A DNA stretch of 31,829 nt from positions 1-31,829 of the forward strand of contig CABPYL010000039.1 in NCBI GenBank assembly GCA_902461565.1, in the 5' to 3' direction. This document shows positions 15,824-24,384 of the stretch, one piece after another; positions within the stretch are counted from its first letter, which is position 1; the number at the start of each line of letters is the position of its first letter. The notes beneath the pieces are model-generated. The model saw nothing but the letters and a program-made list of their open reading frames with translations. It searched no databases and was not told the origin of the DNA. This DNA is from an uncultured Porphyromonadaceae bacterium. GTDB lineage: Bacteria > Bacteroidota > Bacteroidia > Bacteroidales > Muribaculaceae. The position numbers and the translations under genes are program-made.

Positions 15824-16471
15824 TCAAATTGCAGGGTTCGACACTCCGCGCACGGTGCATCCTTTATGCAGCCGGCTCTCGATATAATCGGTGAGCAGAT
15901 TAATAGCCACTGTGTTACTGCCGCCCTGAGGGACAATAAGGTCGGCATAGCGTTTACTCGGTTCGATGTACTGGCAGTGCATGGGCTTGAGTACATCCTG
16001 ATACCGGTTTATCACGATTTCGGGCGTGCGGCCTCGTTCGATGCAGTCGCGGGCGATAACGCGGATAAGACGGTCGTCGGCATCGGCGTCAACAAACACT
16101 TTGATGTCAAGCATATTGCGGATGGTGGGGTCGGTAAGCACCAGAATACCCTCTACAATAACCACGTCGGCCGGTTTCACCTCTACGGTCTCGCTCTGGC
16201 GGGTACACGTAAGATAGGAATATGTGGGCATCTGTATTGTGTGGCCTTTTTTGAGTTCGGCGAGATGTTCCACAAGCAGTGTCCACTCGATAGCGTTAGG
16301 CTCGTCGAAGTTGATTTTGGAGCGCTCCTCCGGCGGAATATGGCTGGAGTCTTTGTAATAAGAGTCCTGTGGCATCACCGCAACCTCACCCGGGGGCAGG
16401 CTGTTTATGATTTTGTTTACCACTGTAGTCTTGCCGGAACCGGTACCGCCGGCTATTCCTATTATTAACAT
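15824..16471 (-). CDS. udk: Uridine kinase
   Basis: This 215-residue protein has a P-loop GGTGSGKT at residues 8-15 and the uridine kinase motifs SYYKD and NFDEPNAIEW. It also has the lid-region pattern VFVDADADDRLIRVIARDCIERGR. It phosphorylates uridine and cytidine with ATP or GTP for pyrimidine salvage. It is the first gene of the udk-lptB-glnS-TPR run and has its own strong promoter 47-78 bases upstream. There is nothing unusual in the coding sequence. Confidence 0.95.
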   Translation of the reverse strand: MLIIGIAGGTGSGKTTVVNKIINSLPPGEVAVMPQDSYYKDSSHIPPEERSKINFDEPNAIEWTLLVEHLAELKKGHTIQMPTYSYLTCTRQSETVEVKPADVVIVEGILVLTDPTIRNMLDIKVFVDADADDRLIRVIARDCIERGRTPEIVINRYQDVLKPMHCQYIEPSKRYADLIVPQGGSNTVAINLLTDYIESRLHKGCTVRGVSNPAI

Positions 16472-16517
16472 GAGCTATGCTTGGTTTTATTTGCGTTCAA
16501 CGCTTCAAAACAATGTG

Positions 16518-16549
16518 CAAAGTTACACATTGCGCATAAAACTGCCAAA
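16518..16549 (-). promoter_or_regulatory. udk operon promoter
   Basis: Minus strand: TTTG (16549-16546), exactly 20 bases, then TAACTTTG (16525-16518). This is a full consensus match upstream of the udk ATG at 16471. Confidence 0.85.
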
Positions 16550-16562
16550 TTTATTTTATGCG
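16533..16562. repeat. 9-base inverted repeat over the udk -33 element
   Basis: CGCATAAAA at 16533-16541 and TTTTATGCG at 16554-16562 are perfect inverted copies with a 12-base centre that contains the -33 TTTG of the udk promoter. It lies directly after the lpdA stop. There is no T tract after the stem on the minus strand, so it looks more like an operator than a terminator, though a weak terminator for the glycine-cleavage operon is possible. Confidence 0.55.
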
Positions 16563-16565
16563 GTT

Positions 16566-17861
16566 TCAGCGGCAAAGAGCGGCGGCTGCACCCGGCAGGA
16601 GTTCAGACAGGGTAGGATGTGCATGTATGCTTTTGCATAGTTCTCGGGCTGTGATATTTTTCGAAATGGCAAGCGCAGCCTCCGCCACAATGTCGGCGGC
16701 GTGAGGGCCGAGGACAGAGCAGGCTGTAAGGATACCGCTTTCCGCTTCACATTCCAACTTGAGCAAACCGTCCTGACCTGAGGCAAGAGCCTTGCCGTTG
16801 CTGGCATAGGGTAGCTTGACTGCGCGTGTCTCACAATCTACAGCACGCTTTACAAAGGCGCATTCGGGAATGGTGAAGACTACGGAGGGAACTACATCAA
16901 GGTTCACTGTTTGGCCGAGAACGCAGCGACCTTGCGCGCTTGCGGCATGGGCGAGCATGTATTTGCCGTTTACATCGCCGATGGCATATATTCCAGGAAC
17001 CGATGTCCGGAAACTATCGTCGGTAGCGATGAATCCTCGTTCGTTTATGGCAATGCCGGTTTCCTCGCATCCATCGGGCAGAGCAGGACGGCGGCCGACA
17101 GCGGCGAGAACGTAGTCGCTTTCAACGGTGAATTCTTTGTCTTTCTTCGTGTATCGCACTGTACTGTCAGCATCGATTCCGGTAACTCTTGCATCGGTTA
17201 CGATGTTTATGCCTCTTTTCCCCAAGGCGTTGCGCAGACGTTTGGCGATATCGGCGTCCATGCCCGGAAGAATCTCCTTGCAGAATTCCAGCACGGTAAC
17301 GTCGGAGCCGTATGCGGCGGCTACCGAGGCCATTTCAAGGCCTATTACGCCTCCGCCCACAACAGTGATGTGCCGTGGCAGTTCGGTGAGGCTCAGAAAA
17401 TCGTCGCTGCTGTGATAGAGCGACGGGTCAATTCCTCTGATTGTCGCCGGACACGAACCGGTAGCGATTATGATGCGCTGAGCGGTGTATTCTTCGCCAT
17501 CGGCTATAACTCGAGGACCTTCGGCAAGACGAGCCTCGGCGTTTATCACTCTTACGGCGCCAAGCATATCGGCAATGCCGCATCGCAATTCGCCTATTAC
17601 CACTGCTGCGCGCTCAACGGCAGAGGCGTAGCTTGCGGTGGCCGTTGCCTCGATGCCGAAGCGGGAGGAGTTCCGTATTGTTTCGAGTATTTCCGCTCCT
17701 GCGCACAGGCATTTGGTAGGTATACAGCCTCGGTTAAGGCATGTTCCCCCCAGGTGGCCTTTTTCGAACAGGATAACGTCGAGGCTGGAAGCGGCAGCCT
17801 CGGCGGCAGTTTCATAACCGCCGGGGCCGCCTCCAATAATAATCAGATCAGCTTTTTGCAT
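16566..17861 (-). CDS. lpdA: Dihydrolipoyl dehydrogenase (glycine cleavage L protein)
   Basis: This 431-residue flavoprotein has the N-terminal FAD motif GGGPGGYETA, the redox-active pair C41 and C46 in GGTCLNRGCIPTK, and an internal NAD motif VVGGGVIGLEMASVAAAYG. A second FAD motif reads YAIGDVNG, and the C-terminal catalytic segment HAHPTLSE completes the set. It reoxidises the dihydrolipoyl arm of the H protein with NAD. It is somewhat shorter than the common 460 residues. It is last in the gcv run and overlaps gcvPB by 19 bases, which assigns it to glycine cleavage rather than to a 2-oxoacid dehydrogenase. Confidence 0.95.
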   Translation of the reverse strand: MQKADLIIIGGGPGGYETAAEAAASSLDVILFEKGHLGGTCLNRGCIPTKCLCAGAEILETIRNSSRFGIEATATASYASAVERAAVVIGELRCGIADMLGAVRVINAEARLAEGPRVIADGEEYTAQRIIIATGSCPATIRGIDPSLYHSSDDFLSLTELPRHITVVGGGVIGLEMASVAAAYGSDVTVLEFCKEILPGMDADIAKRLRNALGKRGINIVTDARVTGIDADSTVRYTKKDKEFTVESDYVLAAVGRRPALPDGCEETGIAINERGFIATDDSFRTSVPGIYAIGDVNGKYMLAHAASAQGRCVLGQTVNLDVVPSVVFTIPECAFVKRAVDCETRAVKLPYASNGKALASGQDGLLKLECEAESGILTACSVLGPHAADIVAEAALAISKNITARELCKSIHAHPTLSELLPGAAAALCR

Positions 17862-19315
17862 AGTTCTATGTAGGAGGTAACAGGATTCATCGCTGCCTCG
17901 TCCTCGTCGGGATGCGATATGGGCGTGGTATATGGAGCGTTCTTAATCTTGTCGGGGTAGCGCACGGCATCTTCGGCAATAGACCGCATCACGGCAATGA
18001 ATTTGTCGAGTGTCTCGAGCGATTCCGTCTCCGTGGGTTCTATCATCAGGCTCTCGTGGAACAGGAGCGGGAAATAGATGGTAGGTGCGTGGAAACCGTA
18101 GTCAAGCAAGGCTTTGGCGATGTTCAGAGTGGTTACACCAATGGATTTGTCGCGCAGACCGTCGAATACGAATTCATGTTTGCATGGCCCGGGGATGGGT
18201 TGCAGATACAGGTCGGAGAGGGAGTGCATTATGTAGTTGGCATTGAGCGTGGCAAGCGGCCCTACTTTGGCGATACCCTCTGCGCCGAGCGTAAGGATAT
18301 AACTTAGAGCTTTCACGAGTACGGCAAAATTGCCGAGCCATGCGCTGACGTTGCCGAAGGCATCTGTCCCGAATTCAACATCGAGTGTGCCGTCGTTTTT
18401 CTCCACCACACGCGGGTTGGGGAGAAACTTCTCGAGGCCGGCACGTACGCCTACGGGACCTGCTCCGGGACCGCCGCCGCCATGAGGCGTGGAGAATGTC
18501 TTGTGCAGGTTAATGTGCATCACGTCGAAGCCCATATCTCCTGGACGGGCGATACCGAGCATGGGATTTAGGTTGGCTCCGTCGTAGTAGAGCAGTGCGC
18601 CAGCGGCATGCACAGCCTCGGCAATCTCGGGAATGTGTTTCTCGAACATGCCTACGGTGTTGGGGTTGGTCATCATTACCGCTGCGATGGAGCTGTCCAG
18701 CTTGGATTTGAGGTCGTCAACATCAATGGTGCCGTCGGGAAGGCTTTTTACTTCCACAATGTCGAACCCGGCAGTGTGTGCGCTGGCGGGATTGGTGCCG
18801 TGAGCCGAGTCTGGAACTATCACTTTGGTGCGGGCTTCGTCGGCGCGGCTCAGATGGTACTGACGTATCACCATCAGGCCGGTATATTCGCCGTGAGCGC
18901 CGGCAAATGGATTGAGGGTGAATTCTGCCATGCCCCCTATCTCGGAGAGATATTTCTCGAGCGTGCGGTAAATGCGCAGGGCGCCCTGTACGGTGCTCGC
19001 AGGCTGCATGGGATGCAGGGAGGCGATGTTGGCGCGGGCCACGTTCGCCTCGTTGCTCTTGGGATTGTATTTCATAGTACACGACCCCAGTGGATAGAAG
19101 CCGGTATCCACACCGAAGTTGTTGGAGCTGCTGTTGGTATAGTGGCGCACAAGTGTGGGTTCGTCTACTTCGGGAAGTTCCGGAACGTTGCCGCGGCGCA
19201 GGTTTGCGGGAATGGTGCTGTCGCCGTCGCCGTATTTATAGCGGGGCAGCGAATATCCGCGGCGTCCGCTGTGCGAAAGCTCGAATATGAGCGGTTCGTA
19301 TAATTCTTTGTTCAT
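17843..19315 (-). CDS. gcvPB: Glycine dehydrogenase (decarboxylating) subunit 2
   Basis: The 490-residue protein is the C-terminal, PLP-carrying half of the split P protein. The lysine that binds PLP is K272 in HINLHKTFSTPHGGGGPG, a nearly invariant block. Other family segments are GFYPLGSCTMKYNP and DSAHGTNPASAH. With subunit 1 it decarboxylates glycine and passes the aminomethyl group to lipoyl-GcvH. Its start lies one base from the gcvPA stop, so the two halves are made from one transcript. Confidence 0.97.
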   Translation of the reverse strand: MNKELYEPLIFELSHSGRRGYSLPRYKYGDGDSTIPANLRRGNVPELPEVDEPTLVRHYTNSSSNNFGVDTGFYPLGSCTMKYNPKSNEANVARANIASLHPMQPASTVQGALRIYRTLEKYLSEIGGMAEFTLNPFAGAHGEYTGLMVIRQYHLSRADEARTKVIVPDSAHGTNPASAHTAGFDIVEVKSLPDGTIDVDDLKSKLDSSIAAVMMTNPNTVGMFEKHIPEIAEAVHAAGALLYYDGANLNPMLGIARPGDMGFDVMHINLHKTFSTPHGGGGPGAGPVGVRAGLEKFLPNPRVVEKNDGTLDVEFGTDAFGNVSAWLGNFAVLVKALSYILTLGAEGIAKVGPLATLNANYIMHSLSDLYLQPIPGPCKHEFVFDGLRDKSIGVTTLNIAKALLDYGFHAPTIYFPLLFHESLMIEPTETESLETLDKFIAVMRSIAEDAVRYPDKIKNAPYTTPISHPDEDEAAMNPVTSYIELCKKLI

Positions 19316-19316
19316 C

Positions 19317-20663
19317 TTACAGGCTGTTTACCAGTGAGACATATTTTTCTATATCTTCGGGAGAGCACATCTCGGTGGCACATACCATCAGATTATTCTC
19401 TGTCAGTTCCACTCCGGCCAGAATGCCTGCGGCAGCTGCCGCGTCTATGATTTTCCTTGCCGGATATGCGTCGGCGGTCTCAAGCACGAACTCGTTGAGA
19501 AAAGGCTTGTCGGGATATTTCATGCTCATCTTTCCCGTGGAGCATAGCTTGCGTGCGAGGGAGTGCGCGGCCTGTGCGCTAAGTTCGTTCACACGGGCGA
19601 GACCTTCGGCTCCCATCAGTCCCAGGTACATGGCTGCGTTGAGGGTCATTATGCCTTGGTTGGAGCAGATGTTGGAAGTGGCTTTCTGGCGGCGTATGTG
19701 CTGTTCGCGTGCCTGGAGGGTGAGTACGAAAGCGCGTTTGCCTGTGGCGTCGGTGGTGGCGCCAACGATACGTCCGGGTATCTTGCGCATAAGGGCCTTC
19801 GTGCAACACAGATAGCCGAGGCCGGGACCGCCGTAGTTCAGCGGAATACCGAGGCTCTGAGCTTCGCCGCAGGCGATGTCGGCGCCCCATTCCGCCGGGG
19901 TGCGTATGGCCCCGAGTGTCGACGCATGGCTGTTTACGATGAACAGGGCCTTGTGGCTGTGGCATATGTCGGCATAGCCGCTGTAGTCTTCGAGGATACC
20001 GAAGAAGTTGGGCGATGCAACCACCACGGCGGCGACATCTCCGGCGCCCATCATTTCTTCGAATGCGGTGCGTGATGTAACACCGTCATCCTCGGGAATA
20101 ATCTCGACAATGATGCCATCCCCCGAGGCGTATGTGCCGATAACAGAAGCTACGGCGGGTGCGAGCGTTGCCGAAACGAGCACGCGCTTTTTCTTCTTGG
20201 AAGCGTTCACGGCCATCATCACAGCTTCTGCGGTGGCTGTGGCGCCATCGTACATGGACGCGTTGCAGATATCGAGGCCCGTAAGGCTGCACATCATACT
20301 CTGATACTCGAAGATATATTGCAAGGTGCCCTGCGAAATTTCAGGCTGATACGGAGTATAGGCGGTATAGAATTCCGAGCGCGACAGCAGGGCCGGAATA
20401 GCCGCCGGAGTATAGTGGTTATAGAATCCGGCCCCGGCAAAGCATGTCAGCGTAGTGTTCTGCTTGCCAACAGCATCGAACCAGCGTGCTACTTCGGGCT
20501 CACTCATTCCTTCGGGCAGCTTATACGGTCCTTTCAGACGCAGTTGTTCTGGAACGTCGCTGTACAGGTCGTTGAGAGTTTTGGCGCCGCAGCGTTCAAG
20601 CATCCTGCCGATGTCTTCGGCGGTATGCGGCAGATAGTGGTCGGCAGCCATATCAGTGTTCAT
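19317..20663 (-). CDS. gcvPA: Glycine dehydrogenase (decarboxylating) subunit 1
   Basis: The 448-residue protein is the N-terminal half of the split P protein. The pattern HYLPHTAEDIGRML, the ASMYDGATATAEA segment and the LNYGGPGLGYL block are typical of GcvPA. The first ATG (20663) gives an 11-base overlap with gcvH. An ATG at 20651 (MAADHYLPHT) lies just past the gcvH stop and gives an N-terminus closer to characterised GcvPA, so the true start may be four codons shorter. It forms the P protein with GcvPB. Confidence 0.96.
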   Translation of the reverse strand: MNTDMAADHYLPHTAEDIGRMLERCGAKTLNDLYSDVPEQLRLKGPYKLPEGMSEPEVARWFDAVGKQNTTLTCFAGAGFYNHYTPAAIPALLSRSEFYTAYTPYQPEISQGTLQYIFEYQSMMCSLTGLDICNASMYDGATATAEAVMMAVNASKKKKRVLVSATLAPAVASVIGTYASGDGIIVEIIPEDDGVTSRTAFEEMMGAGDVAAVVVASPNFFGILEDYSGYADICHSHKALFIVNSHASTLGAIRTPAEWGADIACGEAQSLGIPLNYGGPGLGYLCCTKALMRKIPGRIVGATTDATGKRAFVLTLQAREQHIRRQKATSNICSNQGIMTLNAAMYLGLMGAEGLARVNELSAQAAHSLARKLCSTGKMSMKYPDKPFLNEFVLETADAYPARKIIDAAAAAGILAGVELTENNLMVCATEMCSPEDIEKYVSLVNSL

Positions 20664-21027
20664 TTTCGCAGAATTCGGCGTAGCCCTTTTCGTCCATCAG
20701 TTTGTCCAGTTCGGAGGGGTCGGCAATGCGTACCTTGATAATCCATGTGCCGAGCGGGTCGTTGTTGATTAGCTTGGGATTGTCCTCCAGGTCGGCGTTT
20801 ACTTCCAGTACCTCTCCGGTTACGGGCGAGATAAGGTCGGAAGCGGCTTTGCGGCTTTCGATGGCGCCGAATTCCACGCCGGCCTCAACTTCGTCGCCTT
20901 CATCGGGAACATCGACGTATGTTACGGCGCCAAGCTGTTTTGCGGCATATTCTGATACACCGATATAACCGTTTTCGCCTTCTACTTTGATATATTCATG
21001 GGTGGGAAGATACAGAATCTTAGACAT
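20653..21027 (-). CDS. gcvH: Glycine cleavage system H protein
   Basis: This small acidic protein of 124 residues has the lipoyl domain of GcvH. The lysine that carries lipoate is K60 in ESRKAASDLISPVTGEV, next to the usual E-S-x-K-A motif. It shuttles the aminomethyl arm among the P, T and L proteins. lplA in the same operon could supply the lipoyl group. It sits between gcvT (six bases) and gcvPA (overlap or one-base gap). Confidence 0.97.
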   Translation of the reverse strand: MSKILYLPTHEYIKVEGENGYIGVSEYAAKQLGAVTYVDVPDEGDEVEAGVEFGAIESRKAASDLISPVTGEVLEVNADLEDNPKLINNDPLGTWIIKVRIADPSELDKLMDEKGYAEFCENEH

Positions 21028-21033
21028 TGTATT

Positions 21034-22122
21034 TTATTTTTTATAGTTGGGAATATAGAAACGTTTTTTTATCACTGTCGCCGGAGCAAGTTTACGGCGT
21101 ATTTTAACCTGCAGTTTAGATCCGAGCGTGCCGTATGGAGCTTTTACAAGAGCCATTGCTATGTTTTTGCTCAGCGTGAGGGAGTTATATCCGGTGGTTA
21201 TGTAACCAATGGTACTTCCGTCCATGTCAAGCACTTCGAAACCATGACGTGCCGTGGCGTGGCTTTCGATTTCCAGGCCTACCAGTTTGCGCTTCAGGCC
21301 TTCGGCTTTCTGTTTCTTAAGCGCCTCGCAGCCTATGAATCCTTCGGGCTTGTCAAGTTTCACGAACATGCCCAGTCCTGCTTCCAGCGGCGTGATGACG
21401 TCGGTGAGTTCGTCGCCGTACAGTGGTAGCCCTGCCTCGAAACGCAGTGTGTCGCGGCAACCAAGGCCGCAGGGTTCGATACCTGCTGCCATCAGCTTCT
21501 CCCACATATTCACAATAACACCGGGGGCTGCATAGAGTTCAAAACCGTCCTCGCCGGTATAACCCGTCCGGCTTATAATAGTGAGGTCCGGCAGTGTTTT
21601 GAACGTATAGAACGACAGGTCGGAGCCGTCTATGCCCAATACATCTTTCATAATCTTTTCGCTGTCGGGACCCTGCACGGCAAGCTGACCGAAATCGGCG
21701 CATCGGTCGATTACCTCCACATCGTATGCTCCGGCATGCGACCGAATCCAGCTCAAGTCTTTTTCTGTATTGGAGGCATTGATAACGAGCATGAAATCGT
21801 TCTCGTTGCGGCGGTACACGAGAAGATCGTCCACCGTTCCGCCGTCGAAGGCCGTCATCATTCCATAGGCTGCCTGTCCGTCGTGCAGGGCAGCTGCGTC
21901 GTTTGTAAAAATATGGTTTACGAATTTCAGCGCCTCGGGCCCTTTGATGTCCACTTCGCCCATGTGTGAAACATCGAAAACGCCACAGCGTGTGCGCACA
22001 GCCTGATGCTCGGTGTCCAGCCCCGCATATTCTATCGGCATGTCGTAACCGGCGAAGGGCGACATCTGTGCACCCTGCGCCACGTGTTTCTCATGCAGGC
22101 ATGTTGTTTTTATATCATCCAT
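21034..22122 (-). CDS. gcvT: Aminomethyltransferase (glycine cleavage T protein)
   Basis: The 362-residue protein has family segments from end to end: PFAGYDMPIEYAG, GVFDVSHMGEVDIKGPEA, SRTGYTGEDGFELY, and FEAGLPLYGDEL with GLGMFVKLDK. It releases ammonia from the aminomethyl group on GcvH and moves the one-carbon unit to tetrahydrofolate. It is second in the operon, 27 bases after lplA and six before gcvH. Confidence 0.97.
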   Translation of the reverse strand: MDDIKTTCLHEKHVAQGAQMSPFAGYDMPIEYAGLDTEHQAVRTRCGVFDVSHMGEVDIKGPEALKFVNHIFTNDAAALHDGQAAYGMMTAFDGGTVDDLLVYRRNENDFMLVINASNTEKDLSWIRSHAGAYDVEVIDRCADFGQLAVQGPDSEKIMKDVLGIDGSDLSFYTFKTLPDLTIISRTGYTGEDGFELYAAPGVIVNMWEKLMAAGIEPCGLGCRDTLRFEAGLPLYGDELTDVITPLEAGLGMFVKLDKPEGFIGCEALKKQKAEGLKRKLVGLEIESHATARHGFEVLDMDGSTIGYITTGYNSLTLSKNIAMALVKAPYGTLGSKLQVKIRRKLAPATVIKKRFYIPNYKK

Positions 22123-22149
22123 ATCTGAACAGTTGGTATATTTAAGGAT

Positions 22150-23142
22150 TTATATTAAAATTTCAAGCATCGCTTCCGGTTTGAGGCCCCGGATTACAGC
22201 CCCTGTCTCTATTTTTTTCAATGCCTCGGCAAGCGCTGCGGGAGTGTATGCAATGCCCCGCAACGGTGCTTCTATCCTTTCGGCCACATCGCCTCGGAAG
22301 AAGAAATCGCCTCCGAGCAGAATATTTTCTATCGTGCCTTCGCGCGTTAGTTCGATTTCGGCATAGAATTCGCCAGCGCCTTCTATGCGGCAGAAACGGC
22401 GTATCAGTTTTTCGCTGTCTTTCCCGCGCATGCGTCCGTACAGGAAAGACGGCTCGTAATATTTTTTCTCAATCGCATTGATTTCTTTGGCCTGCGCGGG
22501 TGTGAGGCGCACGGCGTGGCCTTCGGAAAAGAAATCGATGGCATATCTGCCGAACTCCTCCACGCTTATGTCAATGCCCAGCGAACGCAGACAGGTTACG
22601 CGGCGCGGTGCCGACTGTACAGCTTTAGACTGCAGTTTGGCCCGCGACGGAGTGATGGCATTAGCCATTCTTTCCGAATCGACGTCGAAAAGCATTGTGC
22701 CGTGGGCTATCGAATGGCCGTTATGCAGGTAGAAAGCATTGCCGGCTATCTTGGAACCGCCGATAAGGATATCGTTGCGTCCGCTTACACATGCGTCGAA
22801 GCCCAGCGAACGCAACATCGCGGCTGTGGTTTCGGCATAGCGCGCGAAGTTTTTGTCTACATCAGTACCGGGAGTGATATATGAAAACATGAAGTTGTTC
22901 ATGTCGGCATACACGCAGCCTCCGCCGCTGCGTCGGCGCACAACGTCTATGCCGTTGTCTCGGCAATAAGCCAGATTCACTTCCAGCGGCATGTCCTGAT
23001 TACGCCCGCAGATAACTGTGGGCGCCACGCGCCAGGAAAAAATATAGTCGTCGTCCGGCAGATTGTCCGCAACCCACTCCTCCAGGGCGAGGTAATACGG
23101 GAGACGGTGCTGAGCCGAATCGGGCAGTTGGACTTCGGTCAT
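22150..23142 (-). CDS. lplA: Lipoate--protein ligase
   Basis: This 330-residue protein has the biotin/lipoate ligase fold. The binding motif is RRRSGGGCVYAD at residues 69-80 and the adenylate-contacting lysine is K131 in IGGSKIAGNAF; the sequence NDILIGG before it is typical. A C-terminal accessory domain (from about 250) is present, as in full-length LplA. It activates free lipoate with ATP and attaches it to lipoyl domains. As first gene of the glycine cleavage operon, its likely client is GcvH. The promoter lies 22-53 bases upstream of the ATG. Confidence 0.93.
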   Translation of the reverse strand: MTEVQLPDSAQHRLPYYLALEEWVADNLPDDDYIFSWRVAPTVICGRNQDMPLEVNLAYCRDNGIDVVRRRSGGGCVYADMNNFMFSYITPGTDVDKNFARYAETTAAMLRSLGFDACVSGRNDILIGGSKIAGNAFYLHNGHSIAHGTMLFDVDSERMANAITPSRAKLQSKAVQSAPRRVTCLRSLGIDISVEEFGRYAIDFFSEGHAVRLTPAQAKEINAIEKKYYEPSFLYGRMRGKDSEKLIRRFCRIEGAGEFYAEIELTREGTIENILLGGDFFFRGDVAERIEAPLRGIAYTPAALAEALKKIETGAVIRGLKPEAMLEILI

Positions 23143-23163
23143 CGCTCATAGTTTTTCGACGCC

Positions 23164-23195
23164 CAAATTTAAAGAATTATCTCCGCCCCGACAAA
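23164..23195 (-). promoter_or_regulatory. lplA-gcv operon promoter
   Basis: Minus strand: TTTG (23195-23192), exactly 20 bases, then TAAATTTG (23171-23164). The start of transcription would be within about 20 bases of the lplA ATG, which leaves no room for a glycine riboswitch in the leader. Confidence 0.85.
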
Positions 23196-23367
23196 TATTT
23201 TATTATGCCCTGCAACATAAAAAGTGAAGAGCAGAGAATGGAAGGTTGATAAATTTTTTTTTGAGATGATATGAACTTTTTGTGGAGGGCGATGTTTTAC
23301 TTACAAAGAGCGGCAATTTTCTGGCTTCTTGAAAAAAGTCCAACAAATTTTTAATTTGCCCTCGATA

Positions 23368-23401
23368 GCCCGGACCATACCCCTAAGGCCGGGCTTTTTA
23401 T
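23368..23401 (+). terminator. Orphan plus-strand hairpin with T tract
   Basis: AGCCCGG and CCGGGCT pair around a loop of about 16 bases and are followed by TTTTT on the plus strand. That is the form of a plus-strand intrinsic terminator. No plus-strand gene lies upstream of it in the 220-base gap after the gcv promoter. On the minus strand, downstream of the acyltransferase stop, the stem is not followed by T residues. Confidence 0.6.
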
Positions 23402-24384
23402 TTGTTTATAATGGCGCGTAGACGGTGTGTGAGGGGTTGTTCGAAATAACGTGATACCAGCCATGCGCCGGAAATACTTGTGCACAGCACTGCCACAAGC
23501 ACGGGCCATGTTCCGAATGTCAAACCCGTTTTGGCCACAATTATCCTGAAGGCATACAATACGGGGAGGTGTAGCATAAAAATTTCGAAACTTATGTTTC
23601 CCAGCCATACAAGAGGTCTGGCCGAAAGAAAGGCGGAGAGGTATCCTTTGTCCTGCGACACGGACAGCAGCAGAAGCGTCCCCGGCATGTACCACCACGA
23701 GGCCAGAAACAGTACCTCCGTTATATGCACCGACGCAAAGAAAGCAAGACCGCATAACATTAACACAAAAGTCTGTGTTCTCCATTTCCAATACTCCGTT
23801 CTCAACTTAACTCCTCCCGCAATCATTCCGAGAGCGAAGTCGAACAGTCGGCTATATGGAGCAACATAGATAAAGGCTTCGAGTTTCTGGCTGTCGTGGA
23901 CAGAGTACCCTATCAGGGCCGTGTAGACAACAGCTGCAAAGAACCACATACCTGTGAAAAGATACGGACGGCTGTGCAGCAGTTCCGACAACAGGGGAAA
24001 GAGGCCGTAGCAGAGCAGAATGGAACTTAGAAACCACGCAACAGGGTCGCAACTGTAATAAACCGAGCGTATCGGTATCCAGCTCTGGAGCATCAGCAAG
24101 TCCACAAGTGCGCGCGGTAGAATATATGGCAGGTCGCCCAGCGATAGAAGGACAGCAAGAAGGATACAAAATGCGTTAAGAGGCGCTATGCGCGCCACTT
24201 TGTCAAAGAAAAATCGTCTTGCATTGTCTGGCCTCTTCTCGGAAAGGAGAAAGCCACTCATAAGGAACAGCAACGATATGCCGAAGTTGTTGCTCTGCTC
24301 CACATATCCTGGTAGACGGGTAACGTGCTGAACCACAACGGCAATAGCGACAAGCGCTCTAATGCCTTGAAAAGAATATATCAT
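23398..24384 (-). CDS. Membrane acyltransferase (acyltransferase 3 / OafA-like family)
   Basis: The 328-residue protein is made almost entirely of hydrophobic helices, about ten in number. It opens with FQGIRALVAIAVVVQHV, the conserved N-terminal arginine and histidine region of acyltransferase-3 proteins, and continues with SLLFLMSGFLLSEK. These enzymes move acetyl or other acyl groups from the cytoplasm to sugars of lipopolysaccharide, capsule or other envelope glycans. Its ATG overlaps the miaB stop (ATGA), so it is read from the miaB transcript. The link to miaB looks accidental in function. The acceptor cannot be told from the sequence. Confidence 0.88.
   Translation of the reverse strand: MIYSFQGIRALVAIAVVVQHVTRLPGYVEQSNNFGISLLFLMSGFLLSEKRPDNARRFFFDKVARIAPLNAFCILLAVLLSLGDLPYILPRALVDLLMLQSWIPIRSVYYSCDPVAWFLSSILLCYGLFPLLSELLHSRPYLFTGMWFFAAVVYTALIGYSVHDSQKLEAFIYVAPYSRLFDFALGMIAGGVKLRTEYWKWRTQTFVLMLCGLAFFASVHITEVLFLASWWYMPGTLLLLSVSQDKGYLSAFLSARPLVWLGNISFEIFMLHLPVLYAFRIIVAKTGLTFGTWPVLVAVLCTSISGAWLVSRYFEQPLTHRLRAIINK

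Noticed and set aside
15554..17873. Long plus-strand open frames opposite lptB/udk (304 codons) and lpdA (320 codons)
   Set aside because: Both are shadows of well-supported minus-strand genes and show no promoter, domain or plausible start context.
23143..23163. Glycine riboswitch in front of the gcv operon
   Set aside because: The promoter predicts a leader of about 20 bases, too short for any riboswitch.
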